DNA of 64,000 nt from Ichthyophis bannanicus. Taxonomy: Eukaryota; Chordata; Amphibia; Gymnophiona; Ichthyophiidae. Within the stretch, counting starts at the first letter, position 1. Every line of letters begins with the position of its first letter. The DNA is taken from NCBI GenBank assembly GCA_033557465.1, contig CM066032.1, positions 52,798,955-52,862,954 of the forward strand. Direction: 5' to 3'. The translations under genes and the position numbers were made by a program. The notes under the pieces were generated by a model. It was not told where the DNA came from, did not search any database, and worked only from the letters and a program-made list of their open reading frames with translations. This document shows, one piece after another, positions 10,201 to 20,221 of this stretch.

Positions 10201-10763
10201 TCAGGCATCAGCCATTTTAATGCCAACCCTCTAATCCGCTGGCACAAGGTACACGGTGTTTCACCAGGTTTTAATATAGAGCTCCGCAAAAGGCGGCAGT
10301 AGACCATGGGGTTTAGGCCCAAACGGTCTCGTATTGCCTTTTGCAGCTCTTCATAATCGGCGGCTAATTCCGCAGGCATAGCCCTATAGGCTGCTAGTGC
10401 TTCTCCCGTCAAGGAGGCGGCAAGGCATATGGCCCATTGGTCTTTATGCCAGCCGGTTAGAAGAGCTACCCTCTCAAAAGCTGCCAAGAAATTGTCCACA
10501 TCATCCCCTTTTGCTAATTGCCCAAAAGTGAATGTCCCAGTCCCAGGTATCCCAAGCCCTGGTATAGCTCCTAAGGAACCTGGTACTGTCCTCGGGGACT
10601 CTGCTGCTTGCTTCTGTGCTCCCAGCCAAGCACCCATCATCTCGAGGAGTGGCTTCTGCTGGGCCTGGAGCATGGCCGCCATGTGTTCCAGTGTCCGTGC
10701 CGACATCTCTTGTTGTTTCTGGAATTGTTCGGCCATCCATCCCAACAGCTCGGTCCGTTCCAT
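6423..10763 (-). CDS. gypsy family A Gag-Pol-LTR tail polyprotein (SCAN-like CA, PR, dUTPase, RT, RNase H)
   Basis: I start at the Met at 10763 (MERTELLGWMAEQ), not the in-frame Met 15 codons earlier. It has A at -3 and G at +4, and it aligns with the start of the family B protein (MDPKELAQWMAAQ). Domains in order over ~1446 residues: coiled N-terminus; SCAN-like capsid (RIRGLALKWLMPE, VLEQFMDAVP); zinc knuckle CFSCGEEGHMKKEC; protease ALLDSGADQS; dUTPase with all five motifs (SFDVCS, APRSGLA, GVIDPDYRG, GDRIAQMIC, GYRGFGSTD); reverse transcriptase with YMDDIVIH; RNase H (QTDASDTGLGAVLSQ). No integrase zinc finger or DDE core is visible anywhere. After RNase H the frame crosses the polypurine tract (coding LSGGKC) into the LTR for ~290 Arg/Ser/Glu-rich residues ending EMECALSRRVE. 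There are no stops, so it may be translatable. Confidence 0.9.
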   Translation of the reverse strand: MERTELLGWMAEQFQKQQEMSARTLEHMAAMLQAQQKPLLEMMGAWLGAQKQAAESPRTVPGSLGAIPGLGIPGTGTFTFGQLAKGDDVDNFLAAFERVALLTGWHKDQWAICLAASLTGEALAAYRAMPAELAADYEELQKAIRDRLGLNPMVYCRLLRSSILKPGETPCTLCQRIRGLALKWLMPETRTKESLLDCIVLEQFMDAVPKDMRSFLILQDCKTTEAATSLAERFLEASVVSQVKVGGLTQAVEVASERKGKAMWGEGMKVMHLDISRYMQRKCFSCGEEGHMKKECRARTALMTSHSEERGEGFLLGAEVEGVQVEALLDSGADQSMISRKLWKEITSQIGPVSESQESNIRIRCIHGAVSSYPVYTVSVKGLGLKRKIPVAVVPRLPQALVLGRDWPQFRRGLAEGLQNSTGGTSTLAPLRDLEDKKEAPPGDSPHLESGKVPRGNECKGEQATSSHTRKAKARPVPPHLFGTEQRQGQGRIANKEDIPKKSQFVLRFCRTTPNAKVPKRATEMAASFDVCSVEETIIPHQGKALVETGIQVEIPPGCYGCLAPRSGLAWKNFIDVGAGVIDPDYRGTIKVLLFNFAREDFKVNIGDRIAQMICEQVGFPSLEEVPELTPTIRGYRGFGSTDKTEIKGLAATFEVTEEEDLGPQLTDCKGDPAPRLGEELSWSQQQELLGLLQNFPDVLTPIPGETRLVAHEIVTLQGEIVRQRPYRLPEAKHQEVISQVQDMLKMGIIEESHSPWNSPIVLVPKPDGTMRFCIDFRRVNAISCFDAYPMPRIEELLDRLGKASYLTTLDMTKGYWQIPLTRESRPKTAFSTPIGLFQFRRMPFGLHGAAATCQRLVDVILRPHQQYATAYMDDIVIHSSRWDEHLARIEAVLRALRSAGITLNPAKCMFGGKQVKYLGHLVGQGTVKPLLEKVESVRAFLRPLTKRQLRSFLGLIGYYRRFIPHFATKSAALTERLKKNAPNQVKWSADAEQAFSRLKDELCDAPILRGVDFNRSFIVQTDASDTGLGAVLSQKFEGEEHPVMFLSRKLTPPERKYSTVERECLAIRWGVEALRFYLTGRKFLPVTDHAPLRWLNQMKDHNPRLTRWYMALQAFDFHIEHRAGRLHTNTDALSRITSCAEVSTPAHNILSGGKCGDEATPVPMEIGKTLAVSSRQKESAGNCHFKSSARKEKNLSKAAVLRPRPSSMATEGGNLRQLGAGWKDTGQPHSFKPQRTEREEHHRRKRNGSRNRDRYGRANTCRSKHGHESGSKTVVEGILKETASKDSSQESRERYSDNSSREESPHSQLQSLDRCQCYRKPTVCPETRRFKPGEIAGCDSVIGISQETLSPRISPRGRLVRKPVDRENLNSLKLLKSLLRDKDLPCFDNSPKSRERSRGEQLFKLLKETAEPDCSECESMEVEDYNIESNQSDSEMECALSRRVE
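7299..7313 (-). other. Polypurine tract, gypsy family A
   Basis: The minus strand reads AAGCGGGGGGAAG immediately before the LTR's TGTGG. This is the plus-strand primer site for reverse transcription, and here it is also coding sequence. Confidence 0.8.
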
Positions 10764-11113
10764 CCTTGGTAGAAGCTGAAATGACAAAACAGAGAGAGAA
10801 ACCACCAAGTGCGGCTCTCAAAATATACACCCTCTCTCCTCTGCTCTCCTGGCGCACTGCTGTAACCCCACCCGGCGTTGGTATCCGTTTATACCCCTTT
10901 ATATATACGGATTACCTTAGGCAGGTGTAGACTCGGGTTTATCAGGCAGCAGGTCAAGGCCTTAGCAATCCGCTCCAGTCCGGTCCTTCTGCTTTCAATC
11001 CGGGTCCTTCTTTTCCAGCAGGCTGTATCTGTATCCTCAGTAACTGTAGAAGTTTTTCTTTTTTCTTATTCCTTGCAATTCCAGGTGTCTTGGGTATACG
11101 TGGCCAAGGCAAA

Positions 11114-11132
11114 AATCCTAAATACTACGCCA
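11114..11132 (-). other. Primer-binding site, gypsy family A (tRNA-Ser-like, diverged)
   Basis: Two bases after the 5' LTR the minus strand reads TGGCGTAGTATTTAGGATT. It has the same first nine and last six bases as the family B site. Vertebrate tRNA-Ser ends ...AATCCTGCCGACTACGCCA, so the ends pair but the middle does not. Confidence 0.65.
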
Positions 11133-11134
11133 CC

Positions 11135-12721
11135 TGTCGCCTCCTTCCCCCGTCTAGGCGGTTGCCTGTCGAGGGGAGGGGGCTTCACTTTCAATGTCCC
11201 TTTAATATGGGCTCCTAGGGCAAAGGCCGCTGGGAGTTGTAGTTGCTTGAGCAGTTAGATGTAGTTGTAATAAAAATAATTCAGCCGAGGTTTGAAAGCA
11301 ACACAGGAAATTTTATTTGCCTCCTTTATTTAAAGGAACTTCTAAGGAAGCTTGGCACAACATGTATAAAGACTTTTCCACAAGAAATTAATTTTGGTAT
11401 AAACTTTTCCACAGATACAAACTGCCTTTGCTTGCTTCAACAAGGCAATGATTGCTTCATTCAACATAAAGGTATCTCTTTATAGTCCGTTGCTGCAATT
11501 GGTTGTCACTTAAAGGTTTTCAGGCAGCAATATTAATATAATGAACTTCTCTTCTTTGCTTTAACTTAGTCAGGTTTTAATTAGTTGCTCTAGAGACTTT
11601 TAGCATTCTACCTCACAAGTCTCCTGCATTTAAAAGACAGCAGCCACACTAATTAAAACTTTATCCTTTTCACAGCACACATTCACGTACAACAAGGCTG
11701 GAATTTCTTCAGGCTTATAGCTCACAGAATTCTCACTCTACCCTCCTGGATAAAGCACATTCCATTTCAGAGTCAGATTGATTTGATTCAATATTATAAT
11801 CTTCAACCTCCATTGACTCACATTCAGAGCAATCAGGCTCTGCAGCTTCGTTGAGCAACTTAAACAGCTGTTCCCCTCGAGACCTCTCTCTGGACTTAGG
11901 GCTGTTATCAAAGCAGGGGAGATCCATTTCCTGTCATGATTTGACAATTTCCAATCTGTAATCAAACCGCTGCTGATCGCTGGAAGTAGCGGTATACAAA
12001 ATGTATACTAAATAAAAATAAATAAAATAAATAAATCCTTATCTCTTAGCAAGCTCTTTAACAGTTTTAAAGAATTCAGGTTTTCTCTATCAACCGGTTT
12101 CCTTACCAGCCTTCCCTGAGGTGAGATTCTTGGACTCAGTGTTTCCTGGGAAATCCTTATAACTGAGTCACACCCAGCATTCTCTCCTGGCTTAAACCTC
12201 CTGGTTTCTGGAAACACCGTAGGCTTTCTATAGCACTGGCATCGGTCCAAACTCTGGAGCTGGCTATGAGGAGACTCTTCCCTCAAGCTATTGTCTGAGT
12301 ACCTTTCTCTGGACTCCTGGCTAGAATCCTTACTTGCAGTTTCTTTTAGGATTCCTTCCACCACTGTTTTACTGCCACTTTCATGGCCATGCTTGCTCCT
12401 GCATGTATTAGCCCTTCCGTATCTGTCTCGGTTCCTGCTTCCGTTTCTCTTCCTCCTATGGTGCTCCTCCCTCTCTGTTCTCTGGGGCTTAAATGAGTGG
12501 GGCTGGCCTGTATCTTTCCACCCCGCCCCCAGCTGTCTCAGATTGCCTCCCTCAGTTGCCATAGAGCTGGGGCGTGGCCTTAGGACAGCAGCTTTAGACA
12601 GGTTTTTTTCTTTCCTAGCTGAACTTTTAAAGTGACAGTTCCCTGCACTTTCCTTCTGCCTGGAGGAGACTGCTAGTGTTTTCCCTATTTCCATAGGCAC
12701 TGGGGTAGCTTCGTCACCACA
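11135..12721 (-). repeat. 5' LTR of gypsy family A, with a 110-bp insertion
   Basis: It matches 5822-7298 end to end except for an insert near 11930-12040. Without the insert it would be 1477 bp, the same as the 3' LTR. The insert breaks the LTR-borne reading frame, leaving open pieces at 11733-11927 and 12008-12700. Confidence 0.92.
11930..12040. mobile_element. 5'-truncated retroposon inside the 5' LTR
   Basis: This is the only large difference between the two LTRs. It contains 'agtagcggtatacaaaatg' and ends in an (AAATA)n tract, the 3' end of the local L2/SINE tail family. It arrived after the gypsy insertion. Confidence 0.75.
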
Positions 12722-12852
12722 ATATATATGTATATATTTATTTATTTGTTTTTATATACCGCACTATTTTGAAATCAGCACAGTTTACAGAGAACAAGAA
12801 TCAACACTTTACATAGAACAGGTATCAAAGAACAGAACAATAAACGTCAGGT
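12722..12852 (-). mobile_element. L2/SINE-type retroposon 3' tail
   Basis: It reads 'tatttatttatttgttttta' and 'taccgcactattttgaaatc' on the plus strand, so the (AAATA)n tail is on the minus strand. A close relative lies at 43367-43640. Confidence 0.55.
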
Positions 12853-12854
12853 TG

Positions 12855-15800
12855 TTCTTGTTAAGTGCCGTCGAGTCGGAGTCGACTCATGGTGACCCTC
12901 TGGATAGCTATCCTAAATTGTGTTCGGTCTTCAGTCAGGCGGTTCATTGTTGACAGACTGGTACCTGTAGCTGCTGTTATTGTATCGATCCATCTCATTG
13001 CTGGCCTTCCTCTTTTGCGTTGACCTTCTATCTTGCCAAGTATGATGTCTTTCTCTAATGATCTCTCTCTCCGCATGATGTGTCCAAAGTATGAAAGTCA
13101 AAGTCTTGTCATCTGAGCTTCTAAAGAAATCTTAGTTTTGATCTTCCTGTACCGACTGGTTTGTTCTTCAGGCAGTCCATGGTATACACAGTATTCGCCG
13201 CCAGCACCATAATTCAAAGGCATCAATTTTCTTCCTGTCTATTTTTTTCACTGTCCAGCTATCACATCCATATGATGTTGTTGAAAATACCATGGCTTGA
13301 ATATGTCGAATCTTTGTATGGAGAGAGACATCTCTGCTCTTGAGAATCTTATCTAGGTCTTTCATAGCCATTCTGCCAAGAGCAATGCATTGTTTGATTT
13401 CTTGACTGCTTGTTGCTTCTTTATTGATAGTTGATCCAAGTAGGTTAAAGTTGTTCACGATTTCAATTTCTTCTCCTTCAACGATGAACCTGTTGATTAT
13501 GCCAGTTGTCATGATCTTTGTCTTCTTTACATTAAGGTGCAGGCCCATTTTGAGACTATGTTCTTTGATTGTGAGAAACAAATGTTTCAGATCATCTTCA
13601 CTTTCAGACAGTAATGTGGTATCATCAGCATAGCGAAGGTTGTTGATGAGTCTTCCACCAATCTTCACACCTCTGTTGCCTTCATACAATCCTGCTTCTC
13701 TGATGATTTGTTCTGCATATAAATGAAACAGGTAGGGGGAAAGTATGCAGCCTTGTCTTACACCTTTGCTTATTTTAAACCATTCTGTTTTTCCTTGTTC
13801 CGTTCGAACTGTTGCTTCTTGATCAATATTTAGATTGTGCAAGAGTACGATCAGGTGTTCTGGTATACCCATGCTTCTTAATGTGGCCCAGAGTTTCTCA
13901 TGGTTTACACAGTCAAAAGCTTTGCTATAGTCGATAAAGCACAAATAGATATCCTTTTGGTATTATTTAGTCTTTTCAAGGATCCATCTCACATCCGCAA
14001 TGATGTCTCTCGTTCCTCGCCCTTTCCTGAACCCTGTTGCACTTCAGGTAGTTCTTGTTCCAGGTATGGTTGTAGTTTCTTTTGAATAATCTTCAGTAGA
14101 ATCTTGCTGGCATGTGGGATCAGAGCGATTGTGCGATAATTTCCACAGTCATTTGGATCACCTTTCTTTAGTATTGGTATAAACACAGATCTTTTCCAGT
14201 CAGTTGGCCATGATGCTGTCTTCCATATTTCTTGGCAGAGCCTTGTAAGTACGGTAACAGCTGCATCAGATTGCTGTAATACTTCTATGGGAATGCTATC
14301 AATGCCTGGTGCTTTGTTCTTTGATAAGGCTTTCAATGCTGCTTCAACTTCTTCTTTCATCACCAATGGTTCCCGATCATAAGGTACAGGTTGAAACGGC
14401 TGTTGGTCCACTTGATCTTTATCATATAAAAACTCTGTATATTCCTTCCATCTTTTCTTGATCTTCTCAGCATCTTTCAACACAGAACCTTGAGCATCTT
14501 GTAACATTCCAATTCGAGGCTGGAACTTTTTCTTTAACTCTCGTAGCTTTAGGAAAGCCAATCTTGTTCTTCCTCTAATAGTTTCTTCTTCTATTTCATT
14601 GCATGCGTCATTGTAGTACTTTTCCTTGTCCTGTCTTGCTGCACGTTGGAAATCTCTGTTGAGTTCTGTGATTGTCTTTATTTCTCCTCTGGCTTTAGCT
14701 TCTCTGCATTTCTGGGCAATTTTCAGAGTTTCTTCCGTCATCCATTTTGGCCGTTTTTTCTTTTTCACCTTTTGTAGAGACTTCTCGCTTTCTTCCAACA
14801 CAACCTTCTTGATGTCATTCCATAACTCTTCTGGAGCTCTATTATTTGTATCTAAAGCAGCAAATCGATTTTGCAGGCAGTCTTTAAATTCCAGTGGTAT
14901 ATTCTCAAGGTCATATTTTGCTGCATTCATGAGTGGTTTGCTCTTTTTCAACTTTAGCTTGAGTTTGCATACTAGTAGTTGATGATCTGTACCACAGTCA
15001 GCTCCAGGTTTTGTCTTTGTTGATGTTATAGAGGTTTTCCATCGCTGACTTCCACAGATGTAGTCAATTTGATTTTTATACAATCCATTGGGTGAAGTCC
15101 ATGTGTACAGTCGCCACTTGTGTTGCTGGAAGAAGGTGTTTGAGATGAATAGATCGTTAGTCTTGCAGAATTCTATCAGTCTTTCTCCAGCTTCATTTCT
15201 GTTGCCAAGTCCATATTTTCCAACTACGTTGTCTTCTTCTTTTTTGCCAACTTTTGCGTTCCAGTCACCCATGACTATCAGGATATCCTGTTTGCATGTT
15301 CTGTCAATTTCAGCTTGTACTTGTTCATAGATCTCTTCAATTTCATTCTCTTCTGCAGCTGTTGTTGGGGCATATACTTGAATTATAGTTGTGTTGATAG
15401 GCATTCCTCGTAGACGAATAGAGATGAAGCGTTCACTGACTGCATTGTATTTCATTAACGTTCTTGCAAGTTTCTTCTTTATTATAAATGCAACACCATT
15501 TCTTTTTTGTCTTTCATTTCCAGCTTAGTAGACCATGTGATCATCGGATGCAAAGTGCCCGATGCCAGTCCATTTCAGTTCGCTGACACCCAACAGATCA
15601 AGTTGTACACGTTCCATTTCATTCTTGACCACCTCCAACTTCCCTTGATTCATGCTTCATACATTCCATGTTCCAATGTGTAAGACATCCTTACAGCTTT
15701 TGACTCTCATTTCATGCGCAGCTACATCAGCAGACAGACGTCCCGAGGGCTTTGATCGAACCACATCATAAATGCTGGCTTTACTCTGAAAAGTCCTCAG

Positions 15801-16175
15801 CTCTTCCCCAGTAGCTAGTTGAGTGCCTTCCGACCTGGGGGTCTCATCTTCCAGCACTACAGCACAATTTGTTTTGTTGTAACTATCCATTGGGTTTTCA
15901 TGACAAGATACAGAAGTAGATTGCCGGGCCTTTCTTCAGTGCAGTTTAAGTTTGGTGTTGTTGCCGTTGTCACAGAAATGTGATCCTCTGCCGTCAACAC
16001 TATCCCATTCTGCTGCTGCCCAGATGGGTGGTTTGTTTTGGTCTGGCACCTCAGCTGAGACCTGTCTATCTTGGGAGACCCTGCCAGTAGTTAAACTACC
16101 GATAGTTTAGCTCTCAGCATCACTGACGCACACAAGCCCTCACAGCACGACAAGCTGCAAACCATGTGAGGGAAA
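12855..16175 (-). mobile_element. RTE-BovB-type LINE, nearly complete, inactive
   Basis: The minus strand begins near 16175 with a leader resembling BovB ('gggcttgtgtgcgtcagtga', 'tgctgagagctaaact', 'ggcagggtctccc'), continues through one long ORF in broken frames, and ends at 12855 with the RTE-style 3' end 'agtcgactccgactcgacgg'. Length and order match a near full-length RTE element. Frame breaks near 15655, 13985 and 13170 show that it is dead. Confidence 0.85.
12861..15890 (-). pseudogene. RTE-BovB endonuclease-reverse transcriptase, frameshifted
   Basis: In order on the minus strand: N-terminal segment ending VLHIGTWNV (15890-15657); endonuclease VMGDWNAKVG, RLYTWTSPNGLYKNQIDYI, GTDHQLLV (15455 onward); a basic linker; reverse transcriptase ALSKNKAPGIDSIPIEVLQ, then in another frame SKAFDCVNHEKLW and LRYADDTTLLSESEDD; C-terminal RGRPAMRWIDTIT (13076-12861). 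In RTE elements this single protein nicks DNA and copies the RNA. At least three frame breaks separate the segments. Confidence 0.87.
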
Positions 16176-16330
16176 CGTCAGTTATTGCTCTATAAATAAT
16201 AAACATTTTACATTAAACAGGGGTGTCAACTTGTGTAGTAATAGGGAGAAAGTTCTACAGGATGGTTAGTGGACCATGAGAAGTAGGGAGGTCTGAGCTA
16301 AGGCTATCATGCAGGATCCATAATGTAGCT

Positions 16331-17875
16331 TGTCAGACGGCTGCCTGGGTGAGAATCTTCACAGTCTTGGCAAGTGCATATATCTATATGATTTGCAAGG
16401 GATTGTGGGCAATGCAGTTCATTCACACCAGACACAGCTGCTCACAATAATTAGTTGTGCTTTTGGGTAAAGCCAATAAGATATTTATTTATGGGGTTAT
16501 TTCTCCCAACACAGATATGCTTGGTAGCACATAAATCAGGTTACTTGCTTTCAGTGTTAAACTTGGAAAAACAAAATCATGAAACAACATTTGAACTTGT
16601 CAGGCAATCAAAGCAAAAGAAATAAGACCTGGTTGATAACAAACTGGTCTTTTCTGTAGGCTTAGCTAATATTTTTTTAGCATGTATCAAACAACAAACC
16701 AAAAGCTACAAAGAAAGAAAAAAACTGTTCTTTTCAGGTTAACTTCTTATATCTTCCCACATAGATTCAGAAGTGATTCTCTCCTAGCTCACAAGCAATT
16801 AGGTAAGACTCATTTGCTAGCAGTTATCCAGCTGAAACCCCTTAGCTGGCTTGCTTTCTACTGCGTGGCTAGAAATCTTACTCAGGAGCTTTTCTGAGTA
16901 GATTAAAGAACAAGTTTGTATTTCTTTGTGATGGTTGCTGTACTTTATAACAGAAAATCACCAAAGGAGTTTAGACAGAGAGCAGTCCATGTAAACAGAT
17001 TCTTCATCTGCTATCACCCCCTCTTCTTCAACAAGCATGGGTTCAATGTCATGGATTGGCATAGATGAATCTCCCAATGGAGCACTTTCAGGAGAATACT
17101 TGTTTCCCTGCTGTCTTTCAAGGTTATAGCTAGGGCATAGATCAGTGTTCATACCTGAGCTTCCATTGCTGTTAGAGTTCCTCTCTATATAGCCTGGCCA
17201 GTATGTAGTCCAGTTCTTATGTCCAGCCTTCCAATCCAGATCCCTGGACACTGGATCTCTCTTCACATACCTTCTGGCACGGGTCTTAGGGTCCCTTCCA
17301 CGTGCAGCCGTCTCTCTCACAGGTACCGTCTGGAGATTCCTAGCTCTGCAGCACCATTCCTCTGGCTTTCCCCAGTCCAATGGTGTATGCTGGCCCTTGG
17401 AATGCCTCCCAGTATACGTACTGCTCTGGACTCTTCTAGACCTCTCAAAGGCTTTTCTCCTCTTTCTTCCAAAGGGTTTCTTTCCCTCTCTGTCCGTCCG
17501 GTTTGGCTTCTGCTTCTGATGATCCTCCTGATGATGAAGATGATCAAACTCAAGCTCATTCTCTGTAGAATAAACTCTACCTTTATTCTGCTTGGATGAG
17601 TGCTCCTCCCTAACACAGCGCAGCTGTGCTGAATCAGGCCCTGCCCTTTGAGATGAGTGCTTAGGGATTACCTCATAGCCCTCCTGATTGAACACACGTT
17701 TCCCCACTTCAGCTCCTCTAATGGCTGTTGGAAACCTGGTGCATTCTGGGACTGGTAGTCTTTTATGGGAAAATTCTGTTTTCTTATTTCTACCAGAACT
17801 GACAGGTTGCTTGTTCAGAGTCACTTCACCTTTCCTATAGCTTCTTCCTGAGCTATGATAAGCTTCCTTATCACA
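16331..17875 (-). mobile_element. Solo LTR, gypsy family B
   Basis: It is bounded by TGTGATAAGG at the upper end and GTCTGACA at the lower end on the minus strand, and flanked on both sides by AGCT (16327-16330 and 17876-17879), a perfect 4-bp duplication. It is 1545 bp long, close to the 1478-bp LTRs at 54052 and 59222. With no internal region, it is the product of LTR-LTR recombination. Bases 16176-16330 between it and the RTE element hold nothing I recognise. Confidence 0.93.
16958..17824 (-). CDS. LTR-encoded C-terminal tail ORF, gypsy family B
   Basis: It is open for 288 codons inside a solo LTR. The product is rich in Arg, Ser, Glu and Gln with no recognisable fold (for example KTEFSHKRLPVPECTRFPTA, RRYVKRDPVSRDLDWK). 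It ends IEPMLVEEEGVIADEE then YMDCSLSKLLW. The sequence matches the LTR parts of the gypsy element at 54052-60699. Whether anything is translated from a solo LTR is unknown; the frame may simply be recent. Confidence 0.6.
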   Translation of the reverse strand: MTLNKQPVSSGRNKKTEFSHKRLPVPECTRFPTAIRGAEVGKRVFNQEGYEVIPKHSSQRAGPDSAQLRCVREEHSSKQNKGRVYSTENELEFDHLHHQEDHQKQKPNRTDREGKKPFGRKRRKAFERSRRVQSSTYTGRHSKGQHTPLDWGKPEEWCCRARNLQTVPVRETAARGRDPKTRARRYVKRDPVSRDLDWKAGHKNWTTYWPGYIERNSNSNGSSGMNTDLCPSYNLERQQGNKYSPESAPLGDSSMPIHDIEPMLVEEEGVIADEESVYMDCSLSKLLW

Positions 17876-17879
17876 AGCT

Positions 17880-18800
17880 ATAGTGTATGGTCATAACAGA
17901 GATCTGCCTTTATTGTTTTCCTGAAGGTTGACAGGTCGGAGATGGAATGGATTGGTGCAGGAAGGGAGTTCTAGAGAGTTGGTGCGTATAACGAGAAGGT
18001 TCAGTTCTTAGCGGCTTGGGAACAGAGTGGGGCAGGAAGGGAGTTCCAGAGAGTTGGTGCGTATAATGAGAAGGTTCAGTTCTTAGCGCCTTGGGAACAG
18101 AGTGGGGCAGGAAGGGAGTTCCAGAGAGTTGGTGCGTATAATGAGAAGGTTCAGTTCTTAGCAGCTTGGGAACTCTTTCTTATTGCTGACGGGATGGTGG
18201 GTGTGTTTGTCATGTTTGTTCTTCTCATTCTATTCTTTCATGTCCAATGTATGATTTCTGCCAGGGAGATTGCAGAGAGGTTATGCAGCATTTTAAATGT
18301 CATCAAGCGGGCTTTGTACTTTAGGCAGCTAGCTATTGGGAGTCAATGCAATTGTCTTAGGATGGGCGTCACATGTTCAAATCTGGAGGCTCCATACAGG
18401 GTTCGGGCTTCAATGTTCAGGGCCATTTGCAGAGTATGAAGTGCGCAGCTTGGCAGGCAATGGAGAATGATATTTGCATAGTCAAAGTGTGGAAAGATAA
18501 GTGCCTGGAATATGGTGCAGAAGTCGGCAGCCTCCAGCAGTGGACGTAGGTGACAGAAGGTCCTTCTTTTTGGTAAACTGCCTTGGTGATATTATTTATG
18601 TGTGTTTCCATACACAGGCGCTGGTCCAGGGTGATGCGAAGGTAATACATGTCTTGCTTCATCTTTAACTCTGCATCTTTTACCTATAGAGAAGATGGTG
18701 GGATGAAGGTTGAATCTTTTGTGATAAACAACACTTCAGTCTTCCTACAGTTCACTCTCAGGTTATGCACACAGAGTCAGTCTGAGACTCTATTAAAGCA
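17880..18800 (-). mobile_element. L2-like LINE fragment with three 75-bp tandem units
   Basis: The minus strand carries a decayed end of an L2-type reverse transcriptase ORF (18662-18417: LRITLDQRLCMETHINNITK). Within 17955-18175 the phrase 'agagttggtgcgtata', followed by 'gagaaggttcagttcttagc', repeats three times at about 75-bp spacing, a local tandem duplication. Confidence 0.6.
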
Positions 18801-19550
18801 CTACATAATTCTGGTGTAATTGTGACTGTCCATGGAAAATGGGGTGTAAAGTGGTGCTGCAAGGTGTATGCAGTGCTGTACAGAGATAAATTCATGTTTA
18901 ACACTAGAAGCTCCAAAGTGCGTCAATTGCCGCAAATGCATCTTCAAAGTTGTATACCAGCACCACTGCTAGAACCATGTCAGTTATGTTCCATGACTCT
19001 GTTAGCGAGGTCAAGATGTTCAAATGTGTACATCAAAAATTAATGACAGATGCGCCACCTAGCGGGAAAATGACTGTATACGTAGAAGCCCCAAAGTACG
19101 GCAATTGACGCAACCAAGAAAATTGAGTGGTTTTCACAAGTTTCATACAACGACTAACATAAGAACAGTGTTAACTAAATGTAAAAGTAACTGCAAATTC
19201 AAAAGTAACTGCAAAGTCCATGTCAGTTAACGAACGAACAGGATAAGCATGTGCGTCTGCACAACCTGTAACATGTAGGTCAACGTTTGAATCTGATTTT
19301 GCACCAGCACATCTAGGCACTGCTGTCTTCTTACGAGGTCTCAGCATTCTATAAATAGAATCATAGAAAAAAATGAATAAAATGTCAGGGAGGAAGCGAT
19401 ATGCTAAAAGTTCTGGAGTGTCGGCCTGTTCTAGGGCATGTTCGAAAGTCACGACATTTGTACATACCTGTGTAACAGTAAATTTTGGTTTTAAATCAAT
19501 CACTGTTTACAGTTTTCCTCCGACATTACAAAACAATAAACACACAATGA

Positions 19551-20221
19551 TGTCATGTAATGATGTCTATGGCAAAGTTACCTATCCTGAGTGTGGGGGA
19601 GGTGAGAAAGGTAAAGAATTCACCCTAGTAAAGGGTCCCCTTCTAGGAGTGCAGGGTGAAAAAGCCACAGCCACACCTAGAAACCAGAGAATCCCCAGCT
19701 GGAACAGGTTTCAGGCAAGCTCTAGTGAAAGAGGGGAGAGAGATTACAGACACGAGGTTCAAAACCCTTTCTTCAACAGGTTCCCTAATTACTCTAATGA
19801 TAGAAGGCAGGGGGATTGCCAGCACCTGGGAAGGAAGGAGGTGGGGTTAGAACCCTGGAGATATAGCCCTATGCTACAGTATAGAGGACAGAACAGGGAG
19901 AGCAGGAACAGCAGGAGCAGGACGGGAGGAGAAGGAAGCAGAGTCCCGAGAGGAGCAGAAGGCAGAGGAGTTGCTGACCTTGGCAGACAAGCTGAGCTAC
20001 CGAGAGCTGGGAGGGCTGAATTACCTGCAGCAGGTTGGCAACAGAGCTGGAAGCCAGGGTTTGTAGAGGCTCTCAGAATACCGGTGAAGTTGTCAGCTGA
20101 GCACTCTAAGGAGGAGAGTGACTCAGAGCCCATGCAGCTGGGAGATCCAGTAGCAGAATTGAAAGAGGAAGATATCCTTATGGATTGCTCTCTGTGCCAA
20201 GCTGTGGACGAGGAGTCTTGA
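19551..20221 (+). CDS. LTR-encoded tail ORF ending MDCSLC
   Basis: The frame is open from before the LTR start to 20221; the part inside the LTR is given. The product is basic and low-complexity (NRESRNSRSRTGGEGSR), then acidic near the end (DSEPMQLGDPVAE, EDILMDCSLCQAVDEES). The last ~35 residues follow the same plan as the tails of families A, B and C (E-x-M-x-x-x, acidic spacer, M-[DE]-C-x-L). That shared ending is the only reason to regard it as more than a chance ORF. Confidence 0.5.

Larger units (their letters stand above)
5822..12721 (-). mobile_element. Full-length gypsy LTR retrotransposon, family A (dUTPase-type, no integrase)
   Basis: Two direct repeats of 1477 bp (one with a later 110-bp insert) bound the element. 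Each starts TGTGGTGA and ends GCGACA on the minus strand, the usual TG...CA. The outer flanks are ATAT on both sides, compatible with a 4-bp target duplication but in AT-rich sequence. A purine-rich tract (AAGCGGGGGGAAG) precedes the 3' LTR and a TGGCGTAGT primer site follows the 5' LTR. One uninterrupted gag-pol frame fills the interior and continues into the 3' LTR. The two LTRs are very similar by eye, so the insertion is fairly young. Confidence 0.93.

Noticed and set aside
6423..10763. An endogenous retrovirus with an envelope
   Set aside because: The frame after RNase H has no signal peptide, no transmembrane segment and no furin-type site. It is a basic, low-complexity tail inside the LTR.
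19373..20221. 282-codon frame as an independent gene
   Set aside because: The last part is an LTR tail and the first 60 codons lie in the TTAA element. No exon signals support a gene.
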